Of a stretch of DNA of 22,618 bases, positions 15,576-22,297 are shown piece after piece. Position numbers and translations under genes: made by a program. The notes below the pieces were generated by a model, which ran no database searches, had not been told where the DNA came from, and saw only the letters and a program-made list of their open reading frames with translations. Origin of the DNA: a virus; IMG/VR virus record IMGVR_UViG_3300044614_001201, positions 1 to 22,618 of that record; one strand, 5' to 3'. Each line of letters begins with the position of its first letter. Positions within the stretch are counted from its first letter, which is position 1.

Positions 15576-15607
15576 TTCTTGACTTTATATATTATGTAGC
15601 AGGGATA

Positions 15608-16051
15608 ATGGCGGAAAGTATTAAAAGCAAATATAAACCATCATACCCCCAAAAATACAAAGGTGATCCCAACAATATAATATGCAGAAGTAGTTGGGAA
15701 AGAAAGTTTTGTCATTGGTGTGATCTAAATGAAAATATTTTAGAATGGGGATCTGAAGAGTTTTGGATACCTTATCGTTCTCCCGTAGATAATAGAGTTC
15801 ATCGATATTTCCCAGATTTTATTATTAAGGTCAGGGAAAAATCTGGAGAAATAAAAAAGTATGTGATTGAAGTGAAACCAAAAAGACAAACTGTGGCACC
15901 AAAACAAAAATCAAGAGTGACTAAATCATATCTTCACGAATGTAAAACATATGCCGTTAATCAAGCAAAGTGGAAAGCAGCAGAAGAATGGTGTGCTGAT
16001 AGATTATTAGAATTTAAGGTAATCACAGAAAACGAACTAGGTATCAAGTAA
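15608..16051 (+). CDS. 4: Head completion protein gp4
   Basis: A 147-residue protein, close to the roughly 150 of T4 gp4. It has the family's conserved core: PQKYKGDPNNIICRSSWERK, then ILEWGSEEFWIPYRSP, HRYFPDFIIKV and YVIEVKPKRQT. The YFPDF and IEVKPK segments form a PD-(D/E)XK, TnsA-like nuclease signature. In T4, gp4 finishes packaged heads so that tails can join. The frame is open further upstream (15548), but that would run over the late promoter. ATG 15608 follows AGCAGGG and gives the family length, so I chose it. The stop overlaps the next start (TAATG). Confidence 0.85.
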   Translation: MAESIKSKYKPSYPQKYKGDPNNIICRSSWERKFCHWCDLNENILEWGSEEFWIPYRSPVDNRVHRYFPDFIIKVREKSGEIKKYVIEVKPKRQTVAPKQKSRVTKSYLHECKTYAVNQAKWKAAEEWCADRLLEFKVITENELGIK

Positions 16052-16668
16052 TGAAAACTCTATTTGAAGAGGTTAAAGAGGAACTAAAATTTGAATCTGG
16101 ACAAAGTGGATTTTTCTATCGGAGAGCACTAAGAAGTATAGCAGCAAGATATTCTTCAGATCCTAAAAGAATTATCTTTGATGAATCAAAAGATATGATC
16201 GATAAAGAGCATCAAGATAGGAATGTAATAAGAACTTTCCCAAAACCTGGTCATTTACTCTTTTTTGATTATCAACCAAAATCAAAGTACGCAAAATTTG
16301 CTGATAAGTTTCCTTGTGCCTATGTAATGTCTTTGGAAGAAGGTGTATTCACTGCAGCAAATTTACATTTTATAGAACCAAATAAAAGAAAAGTAGTTAT
16401 AGAACAACTTCAAAAGAATAGAATATTATTTCCCCAAGAATCTATTGCTAAATATAGTATAAAACAAGTTCAAGGTCTATACTTAGACATTGCTACTGAA
16501 GAGTGGAATACTGCAGCATTTCTCCCCGTTGAAAATTTTGTATCTATAAAGGGTGGGAAAGAAAGACCTGTTAATGTTGTTGATGTTTGGAAAGAAACCG
16601 ACAGGAAATCTAAAGAGATGTTTGGAGCAACAAGAACAACAAGACAATATTCTACTGGAGAATTCTGA
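16051..16668 (+). CDS. Conserved-type unknown protein between gp4 and gp48
   Basis: A 205-residue protein. It starts with amphipathic helices (MKTLFEEVKEELKFESGQSG; FFYRRALRSIAARY). A central beta domain follows with PGHLLFFDYQPKSK, DKFPCAYVMS and GVFTAANLHFIEPNKR, then a helix (KVVIEQLQKNRIL) and IATEEWNTAAFLPVENFVSI. The 'LLFF-Y-PK---yaDkFP----l----g---a-NLHf' pattern recurs in my memory among T4-like phage proteins without a firm function. It lies between one-base overlaps on both sides, so it is tightly coupled to gp4 and gp48. T4 places gp2, a DNA-end protector, beside gp4, but I cannot see gp2 homology and leave the name open. Confidence 0.75.
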   Translation: MKTLFEEVKEELKFESGQSGFFYRRALRSIAARYSSDPKRIIFDESKDMIDKEHQDRNVIRTFPKPGHLLFFDYQPKSKYAKFADKFPCAYVMSLEEGVFTAANLHFIEPNKRKVVIEQLQKNRILFPQESIAKYSIKQVQGLYLDIATEEWNTAAFLPVENFVSIKGGKERPVNVVDVWKETDRKSKEMFGATRTTRQYSTGEF

Positions 16669-18074
16669 TGGCAAGACCTCAAGTTCCTGGTTGGAATAAT
16701 ATTAACCTTAACAAACCAGATGAATACTCTTCTGAGTTTACTGTGGATAGAAATAGGTATGCAAACGTCACAAATGTTGTAACTGGACAAAGACAATTAT
16801 TTTTAGTTTCAGGTTTTGGAGGAACTCCACTTACACAAAGAACATTAATAACCTCAACAACAGCGAGTGGGGCAATTACTAAAGGCGAAGGTTATGATGA
16901 CTTTATAAGAGTTTATGGTCAAGATAAACTCATAAACGCAGAAATCAATAATAAAAAACAATCTCAATTTGTTATATCACAAGCGTCAACCGCATCTGAA
17001 AAAGTAGATTTAGCAAAAACTTCACAATATAAAAGTTCTTCTGGAAATACTGCACCTCAACAAGATTCTCTAGGAACAAATCCAGCAGCTGCACCCACAC
17101 CAGGAGCATCAACAACCGTATCACAAGAAACAATTGCTTCTGGGCAAGAGGCTCAACAATCTGTTACTAGAGATATTTCTAGCGAAAAAAGCGATGAACT
17201 TCTAAGATATCCAATAAACAATGTATATCAAGGAGATTTTATTGAAATAGAAATGAGGACATATCAAAAGTCCGGATTTCAAACTGGAACAGATACCTTA
17301 ACTGTGACAAGAATGGAGGATAGAGAATATAGACCATTGAGAAGAATCTATCTTCCAATTCAATCTGGTATTGTTGATTCAATCTCTGTTGATTGGGGAA
17401 ATGGTGAATTAAATCCCATTACCGCACAATTCGCAAATGTTGCATATGGAACATTAACACAAGCTGGAACGGGAGATGGATTTGCTGCTGCTAAAACCTT
17501 TGGATTTGGAATTCAAGAAGTTGCTGATAAAATTTTAAAGGGTAATACCAATGCCGATATGCAAAAATTATTAGTGAATTATTTTACAGAACAAGCAGTT
17601 GGAACACCAGGACTATTATCTCGTTCAATTGGTGGTGCAATTAATAATAACTTAGAACTTCTTTTCAATGGTCCAACGCTCAGAAGTTTTACATTTAATT
17701 TTAAATTGACACCAAGAGAACCACTAGAAGCTCAAGCAATAAAAAAAATTATTAGAGTTTTTAAACAAGGAATGTCTCCACAATTATCCAAATCTGGATT
17801 ATTCTTAAGTGCTCCAAATGTATTCAAATTAAGATATGTTTATACTGGAAAGGGTAGTCTTACTCAAGGTCATCCTTACTTAAATAAGATTAAGGTTGCT
17901 GCTCTTCGTGATTTTTCCGTGAATTATACTCCCGATGGAAACTATATGACCTATAACGGAGAAGGTTCTATGACTCAATACGATTTAAGTATGACATTTG
18001 GTGAGATTGATCCAGTATACGCTGATGATTATACTGATCAAGATAAACAAGGTAAAGAAGGTATGGGGTGGTAA
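16668..18074 (+). CDS. 48: Baseplate tail-tube cap protein gp48
   Basis: A 468-residue protein (T4 gp48 is 364). The N-terminus begins MARPQVPGWNNINLNKPDEY. Residues 185-330 include YQGDFIEIEMRTYQKSG, YLPIQSGIVDSISVDWGNG and NLELLFNGPTLRSFTFNFKL. The C-terminus has the typical closing GSMTQYDLSMTFGEIDPVY. Residues 105-180 are a Ser/Thr/Ala/Gln/Pro-rich low-complexity insertion, which explains the extra length. gp48 has a tail-tube-like fold and binds the baseplate so that the tube can polymerise. Start overlaps the previous stop (TGATG); gp53 follows after three bases. Confidence 0.8.
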   Translation: MARPQVPGWNNINLNKPDEYSSEFTVDRNRYANVTNVVTGQRQLFLVSGFGGTPLTQRTLITSTTASGAITKGEGYDDFIRVYGQDKLINAEINNKKQSQFVISQASTASEKVDLAKTSQYKSSSGNTAPQQDSLGTNPAAAPTPGASTTVSQETIASGQEAQQSVTRDISSEKSDELLRYPINNVYQGDFIEIEMRTYQKSGFQTGTDTLTVTRMEDREYRPLRRIYLPIQSGIVDSISVDWGNGELNPITAQFANVAYGTLTQAGTGDGFAAAKTFGFGIQEVADKILKGNTNADMQKLLVNYFTEQAVGTPGLLSRSIGGAINNNLELLFNGPTLRSFTFNFKLTPREPLEAQAIKKIIRVFKQGMSPQLSKSGLFLSAPNVFKLRYVYTGKGSLTQGHPYLNKIKVAALRDFSVNYTPDGNYMTYNGEGSMTQYDLSMTFGEIDPVYADDYTDQDKQGKEGMGW

Positions 18075-18077
18075 GTT

Positions 18078-18821
18078 ATGTCCTCTTATTTTAGACTAGT
18101 TCCAAATATAGATTATATCAATAGAAATCGTGAATCGGCATCATCGATTAATCAATTTATAACAACAAAAAATCTCTTTAAGAGAGTTAAACTAAGAGAT
18201 GACATCTTTGGAAATGTAAACTTTTTTGAAAAATATAAAATTATTGGAGATGAAAGACCTGATAATGTGGCATTCAAAGTTTATGGAGATGAAGTTCTTG
18301 ATTGGATAATATTATTATCAAATAATATACTCAGTATTCAGACCGAATGGCCATTAACACAAACTTCTTTCGATAAGTATATCACTGAAAAATATGGGTC
18401 TGGTATTGATAATCTAGATGATATTTACAATATAGTATACAATGGTGTTCATCACTACGAAACAATTGAAATAAAAGATTCTAGAGATGTAGTTCAATTA
18501 AAAGAAGGTATCGTTTTTACACCAAGTTATGCAGATGACCCAACAACAGAACGATTTCCAACATTTAAATTAGAATACTTTGATCCTTCAGAACAGAAAA
18601 AAAATGTGACAAAAAGTGGTTCTCAAATATTCAGAACAGTTACTAATTATGAATATGAATCAAAACTTGAAAACGATAAAAGAAATATCTTTGTATTAAA
18701 ACCTCAATATTTAAATATCATATTCAACGATCTTGAAAAAGTTCTACCATACACCGAAGGTGGTTCTCAGTATATCAGTCCATTCTTGAAGAGAGTTGAC
18801 GATATTAGAATTTATCAATAA
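18078..18821 (+). CDS. 53: Baseplate wedge protein gp53
   Basis: A 247-residue protein (T4 gp53 is 196). It begins with a beta segment (SSYFRLVPNIDYINRNRE), then GDERPDNVAFKVYGDEVLDW and IILLSNNILSIQTEWPLTQT. This is the gp53 signature in which a wedge subunit is 'priced' by the pattern yGd--ldWiiLl-Nni---eWPl. Residues 95-185 carry an extra beta-rich stretch (HHYETIEIKD; EGIVFTPSY). The C-terminus is NIIFNDLEKVLPYTEG. gp53 locks baseplate wedges together during assembly. It ends the plus-strand operon, and its stop codon lies at the edge of the gp32 terminator. Confidence 0.85.
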   Translation: MSSYFRLVPNIDYINRNRESASSINQFITTKNLFKRVKLRDDIFGNVNFFEKYKIIGDERPDNVAFKVYGDEVLDWIILLSNNILSIQTEWPLTQTSFDKYITEKYGSGIDNLDDIYNIVYNGVHHYETIEIKDSRDVVQLKEGIVFTPSYADDPTTERFPTFKLEYFDPSEQKKNVTKSGSQIFRTVTNYEYESKLENDKRNIFVLKPQYLNIIFNDLEKVLPYTEGGSQYISPFLKRVDDIRIYQ

Positions 18822-18842
18822 AAAAGGAGGGTTTCCCCTCCT
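18820..18842 (-). terminator. Intrinsic terminator of the gp32 operon
   Basis: On the minus strand, AGGAGGG pairs with CCCTCCT across a four-base loop (7-bp stem), followed at once by six T. It lies seven bases past the gp32 stop. On the plus strand the same hairpin has no U tract, so it should terminate mainly leftward transcription. Confidence 0.9.
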
Positions 18843-18848
18843 CAAGAA

Positions 18849-19817
18849 TCAGAAATCTGCTAGTTTCTGGAAGTAAGATAGAGCATCATCCTCATCTTCA
18901 TCATCAGAACTTGAAGAAAGATTGTTTAGTTCTTTCTTCATAGCATCTGGAACTGGAGGTGCTGCTTTGCTACGAGCATAAGACTCTTCCAGTTCATCCT
19001 GGATTCGGGACTCTACAGTCTCTCGTGGAGTATAGCGTTCATACTCATCTTCCTCAGCAACTTGCGTCTTAGCAGCACCCTTTTGTCCAAGAACATACTT
19101 CAGACGCTTTTCAAGATCCTCATAGGATTTGAATTGGTCAGGAGCAGTTACAGCAGCAAGAGAATACTCCTTTTTCCAAAGTGCTTCTAGAGCATCATCG
19201 TCATCTAGAAGAGGGGCAACACGATCAAACTCAGACTTATCGTAGTTCCAATAACCATCCTTCTTGACCAACTTCAGTTTGAAGTTAGCACCTTGCCAGA
19301 AGTCAAAGGGATTGATAGGAGTTTCATCTTCAAACTCAGGTTGCATTGCTTCCATAATCTTATCAAAGATCTTCTTACCATACTTAAAGAGGAAGACTTT
19401 ACCTTCATTTGCAGGATTAGCAGGATCCTTTACAACATAGATGTTGCTGAAATAAGATAGTTTACGCTTCTGCTTGCGGACAGTTTCTTTATCTTTATCA
19501 CTACCACTGTTCCACAGTTCGCGATTGTGCTCACTTACAGGATCTTTTTGTCCGATAGTGGTTAGGGAATTTTCAATATACCAACCACCAGGACCCTGGA
19601 AAGCGTGGGTATAAAGTTTTGCCCAAGGAAGTTCTTCACTCTCAGGTGCGGGGAGGAAACGAATAACAGCATAACCGTTTCCTGTTTTATCCATTTCTGG
19701 TTTCCACAGACGCTCATCAGCGCCTCCAGAAGTTGTGCTCATCTTCTCAACTTCTTTTACCAGTTTTTGAGTCAGAGAACCAAGTTTGGATTGTTTTTTT
19801 AGATCTGAAAAGGACAT
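18849..19817 (-). CDS. 32: Single-stranded DNA-binding protein gp32
   Basis: A 322-residue protein (T4 gp32 is 301). The N-terminal basic segment (MSFSDLKKQSKLGSLTQKL) corresponds to the cooperativity domain. The OB-fold core includes NGYAVIRFLPAPESEELPWA, FQGPGGWYIENSL, SYFSNIYVVKDP and GKVFLFKYGKKIFDKI. The C-terminus is acidic (SSSSDDEDEDDALSYFQ), as expected for the tail that recruits gp59 and polymerase. The whole protein contains no cysteine, so the His-Cys3 zinc site of T4 gp32 is absent. A GAGGT Shine-Dalgarno lies eight bases before the start. The gene is last in the replication operon and is followed by a strong terminator. Confidence 0.9.
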   Translation of the reverse strand: MSFSDLKKQSKLGSLTQKLVKEVEKMSTTSGGADERLWKPEMDKTGNGYAVIRFLPAPESEELPWAKLYTHAFQGPGGWYIENSLTTIGQKDPVSEHNRELWNSGSDKDKETVRKQKRKLSYFSNIYVVKDPANPANEGKVFLFKYGKKIFDKIMEAMQPEFEDETPINPFDFWQGANFKLKLVKKDGYWNYDKSEFDRVAPLLDDDDALEALWKKEYSLAAVTAPDQFKSYEDLEKRLKYVLGQKGAAKTQVAEEDEYERYTPRETVESRIQDELEESYARSKAAPPVPDAMKKELNNLSSSSDDEDEDDALSYFQKLADF

Positions 19818-19866
19818 TAAGTTACCTCGGATTTAGTTGGATTTGGCTTTTGTGTACCCCGATATT

Positions 19867-20211
19867 CTACAGGTCGGAACCTGCTTTGTCAATCTGGTTT
19901 CTCATGGAATCAAGCAACTTGGACATACTACCGAAAATGGTGTTCATATCAGTGTTTGGTGGCATACCCATCATCACAGCAGATTCCATAATTCGGTTCT
20001 TCATTACCTTCGCTTCTGGATCATCAGACAAACTCAATCGTGTATACAGAACCATCTGCTTGTCGAGAAGTTTTTGTAGAACATCTACATGACGAACTTT
20101 TTGTTCTTTACTCATAGAAGGAAATTTAAAAACATTCTCATAAATTTCTTCTTGGAGTTCGGATATTTCAGTCATCTCTGCTCTGACGACTTCTGATTCA
20201 AAAAAACTCAT
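19867..20211 (-). CDS. DUF1825-family protein
   Basis: A 114-residue all-helical protein. It begins MSFFESEVVRAEMTEISELQ and continues FPSMSKEQKVRHVDVLQKLL, LYTRLSLSDDPEA, then GMPPNTDMNTIFGSMSKLLD. This pattern (an FF-SE-v start, a 'k--h---l--LldK---y-R--LSdD' centre and a 'f-qM---l--M' end) matches the DUF1825 family of cyanobacteria as I remember it. Function is unknown in hosts and phages. The start overlaps the gp59 stop by four bases (ATGA) with GGAG just upstream, and gp32 follows, so it is made together with the gp32-gp59 replication pair. It has been confused with gp33, but the real gp33 lies at 21369-21626. Confidence 0.75.
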   Translation of the reverse strand: MSFFESEVVRAEMTEISELQEEIYENVFKFPSMSKEQKVRHVDVLQKLLDKQMVLYTRLSLSDDPEAKVMKNRIMESAVMMGMPPNTDMNTIFGSMSKLLDSMRNQIDKAGSDL

Positions 20212-20807
20212 TTTTCTCCTACAACTACTTCTTTTAGTATTTTTTTGTATCGGAATACATCTGTATTTAGAAAGGGTGAGTATTTTTTCATCCTCATTGA
20301 TGTGAACTCCCAGATAGGATCTTTCAGTTTTACGTCAAAATCTTTCTTGTATGCAAGAATCCTATCAAGAATTAACATTGTCTCTATGGAGACTGTACCT
20401 TCTAAATGAAGTTTAAGAATCTTCGGGTGCCTATTTCCATCAATCTTAAACATATCATCAAAATTTTTTGAGGAAAAAATAGATCCAACCTCTTCTTTAA
20501 ACAAGTAAGAAAGAGATTGGATCCTACGCTGCCATTCTGTATAACGCAATTCACCTTCTTTGATAATTTCTCCAATCCATAATGATTGGGGATCATTACA
20601 AGAGACGAAATTTGCAACAAAAAACTTTTCTATTTCATCATCAGTTTTGTTTCTTGCGATTTTTTCAAACCAAAAACGATCTTTACGATTATAAAAAGTT
20701 TTTATAGTTGCTCTACTTTTACCGCAGTATTTGTGGTAATCGTAACTGTTCTTGGTGAAGTGATTTTTAATCGCAAGATATACTTTATAAGCGTCAAAGG
20801 GCATCAT
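20208..20807 (-). CDS. 59: Helicase loader gp59
   Basis: A 199-residue basic protein (T4 gp59 is 217). It shows the family's features: MPFDAYKVYLAIKNHFTKNS at the start, TIKTFYNRKDRFWFEKIARN, FFVANFVSCNDPQSLWIGEI, and in the C-terminal half LHLEGTVSIETMLILDRILA with DPIWEFTSMRMKKYSPFLN. In T4, gp59 binds gp32-coated forked DNA and loads the gp41 helicase. The start overlaps the previous stop by 14 bases with two candidate ATGs (20807, 20804), and it is tightly coupled with the DUF1825 gene. Its place between gp33 and gp32 matches T4. Confidence 0.85.
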   Translation of the reverse strand: MMPFDAYKVYLAIKNHFTKNSYDYHKYCGKSRATIKTFYNRKDRFWFEKIARNKTDDEIEKFFVANFVSCNDPQSLWIGEIIKEGELRYTEWQRRIQSLSYLFKEEVGSIFSSKNFDDMFKIDGNRHPKILKLHLEGTVSIETMLILDRILAYKKDFDVKLKDPIWEFTSMRMKKYSPFLNTDVFRYKKILKEVVVGEK

Positions 20808-21312
20808 TCAAATCAAAATTAAAGGCAATAATAGTTTTTCTAGTATTCGTAAAGTTTTTTGGAGACTCGTGAAATACGCTTGATTTAAAAATTAACAAAT
20901 CTCCTTCATTAGCTCTTGGTGTTACTTTCTTACCAGTTACGGGATCTACTAGCACTGTTCTCAATAGTCTAGTTTTTAGTTCAACATAATATATGCACGC
21001 TATAGTGCTATCGGGATGATTGTGAAGTGCGTGATGCGATCCTGAGTTTGGTTCATATTGATTAAACCAATAATTGAGGATAATTGGTTTTTTCTTATAT
21101 TTGTTGTCAATAAATTTTAAAAAGCGATCCTTATCACGATCTGAAAACCCAAAGTCAAACCAGTTAGTTTCAAAAACATTCCAGTCCGTTTTACTTATGT
21201 TGTAATCAAATGAATACTTATGAGTTAGTATTTTTGACAGGATCTTTTCTTTTTGTTTTTTATGATCTTTTACTTTAAAAATGTAAAAATTTTTTTCACT
21301 AAAAAACATCAT
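20794..21312 (-). CDS. 2OG-Fe(II) oxygenase-like protein
   Basis: A 172-residue protein. The C-terminal half has the jelly-roll 2OG-Fe(II) signature: HHALHNHPDSTIACIYYVEL (H97 and H99), the loop EGDLLIFKSSVFHESPKN with distal H148, and R158 ten residues later (NTRKTIIAFNFD). It resembles the short CHP02466-type phage oxygenases more than the pair in the tail operon. The substrate is unknown; candidates are DNA bases or host or phage proteins. The N-terminal 45 residues are Lys-rich. It is the only gene in this operon with a real upstream gap (56 bases), which holds an inverted repeat and no good Shine-Dalgarno. Confidence 0.75.
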   Translation of the reverse strand: MMFFSEKNFYIFKVKDHKKQKEKILSKILTHKYSFDYNISKTDWNVFETNWFDFGFSDRDKDRFLKFIDNKYKKKPIILNYWFNQYEPNSGSHHALHNHPDSTIACIYYVELKTRLLRTVLVDPVTGKKVTPRANEGDLLIFKSSVFHESPKNFTNTRKTIIAFNFDLNDAL

Positions 21313-21334
21313 TCAAAAAAGTAACATGTATAAT

Positions 21335-21364
21335 TTTTTGCCGGGAAAATTTCCCTACCAAAAA
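21335..21364. repeat. Imperfect 30-base inverted repeat between gp33 and the oxygenase gene
   Basis: Outer arms TTTTTG and CAAAAA enclose inner arms GGGAAA and TTTCCC around one base. On both strands T precedes and A follows, so it lacks the U tract of a terminator. It may be an operator, an RNA processing site, or a hairpin in the leader of the oxygenase gene. Confidence 0.6.
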
Positions 21365-21368
21365 TGAA

Positions 21369-21626
21369 TTAAAAAAGTAATTTTGCTCTAGAAGTCTTTT
21401 TCAGGAAGTTTAATTCCATTGCTTCACACTTGATCTTTTCTTTCAATGGTTTTGAAAGAAGTTTGGGCACGGATTCAACATCAATATTATTTCTTTCACA
21501 GAAATAAATTATGGCATCAATATAACCCATCTCTGGATTGGTTTGGACTATTTTTTCTACCTCTTGGGCGAACCTAGAAGGACAAAAAAACTTTGACTTG
21601 AGAACTTCTTCTAATTCATTCTTCAT
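21369..21626 (-). CDS. 33: Late promoter coactivator gp33
   Basis: An 85-residue protein (T4 gp33 is 112). The core VEKIVQTNPEMGYIDAIIYF, CERNNIDVESVPKLLSKPLK and EKIKCEAMELNFL aligns by eye with the T4 gp33 segment around GMSYLEATTAFLEENSI and IIEKIQSEAIDENLL. The hydrophobic C-terminus (AKLLF) is in the place of the T4 clamp-binding tail. gp33 links RNA polymerase to the sliding clamp at late promoters. The frame also has a TTG at 21650; I chose ATG 21626, which reduces the overlap with the upstream nuclease gene to 11 bases. The order 33, 59, 32 is as in T4. Confidence 0.8.
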   Translation of the reverse strand: MKNELEEVLKSKFFCPSRFAQEVEKIVQTNPEMGYIDAIIYFCERNNIDVESVPKLLSKPLKEKIKCEAMELNFLKKTSRAKLLF

Positions 21627-22296
21627 TTCTAATTGAACTATTGGTGACAAATTCTTTTATATAACGAACTAGTAATTTAATATAGTCGTTTTTGTTCCTT
21701 TTGTCAAATACCTTCACTTCACCACCTGGCGTGACCATAATGGTGATCAATTTGGTAATAGGGATTTGAGTCATTTCATAATATGCGGATGCGTAAAACA
21801 TCTCCTGGACGAAATAATTCTCAATCCACTTTTCAGGTTTAATTTTTTCTGATGTTTTAAAGTCAATTACTGCGAGTTCACCCTCATACTCTGCGATACA
21901 ATCTACTCTTCCCGCTAATCCAAAGTATTCGGAATATAAAGTTCTTTCAATTGCATGAATATTATTTATCTTGTCAAGTTCATTTTTAGCGTGATAAAAC
22001 ATAAACTTTGTTAAGGGTTGGTAATTATTCCAATTTACCTCCTTATTTTCAAGATAGTCTTGACACACTTCGTGAAAGTCTGTTCCTCTTGTTGTTGCTT
22101 TTTTGGTGATTCTATTTGCTTCCTCAATTCCAACACGCTTCCTCCAATCAATAAAGATTTGGCGATTATAAAATGATGTGACTGAAGTGATAGAAGGCAC
22201 CCACTCGCCATTTGGTAGATGGTACAAGCGGATGCCGTTTGCTTCTTTCTTTTCTAATTCAATGTCACCTAGAAAATTACAATGATTAAAAGACAT
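21616..22296 (-). CDS. RecB/Cas4-like PD-(D/E)XK exonuclease
   Basis: A 226-residue protein. Motifs run in the RecB-nuclease order: TRGTDFHEV (H75), AGRVDCIAEYEG (D132), then the catalytic AVIDFKTS (D145, K147) and the helix FVQEMFYASAYYEM (Q164 and tyrosine). This is the Cas4/AddB-type nuclease family, which cuts DNA ends and, in some phages, acts in recombination or host DNA breakdown. The frame extends upstream to 22323, overlapping phoH. ATG 22296, one base after the phoH stop (TAATATG), is more likely. No Fe-S cysteine cluster is visible, unlike Cas4. It is common at this place in cyanophages to my memory. Confidence 0.8.
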   Translation of the reverse strand: MSFNHCNFLGDIELEKKEANGIRLYHLPNGEWVPSITSVTSFYNRQIFIDWRKRVGIEEANRITKKATTRGTDFHEVCQDYLENKEVNWNNYQPLTKFMFYHAKNELDKINNIHAIERTLYSEYFGLAGRVDCIAEYEGELAVIDFKTSEKIKPEKWIENYFVQEMFYASAYYEMTQIPITKLITIMVTPGGEVKVFDKRNKNDYIKLLVRYIKEFVTNSSIRNEE

Positions 22297-22297
22297 A

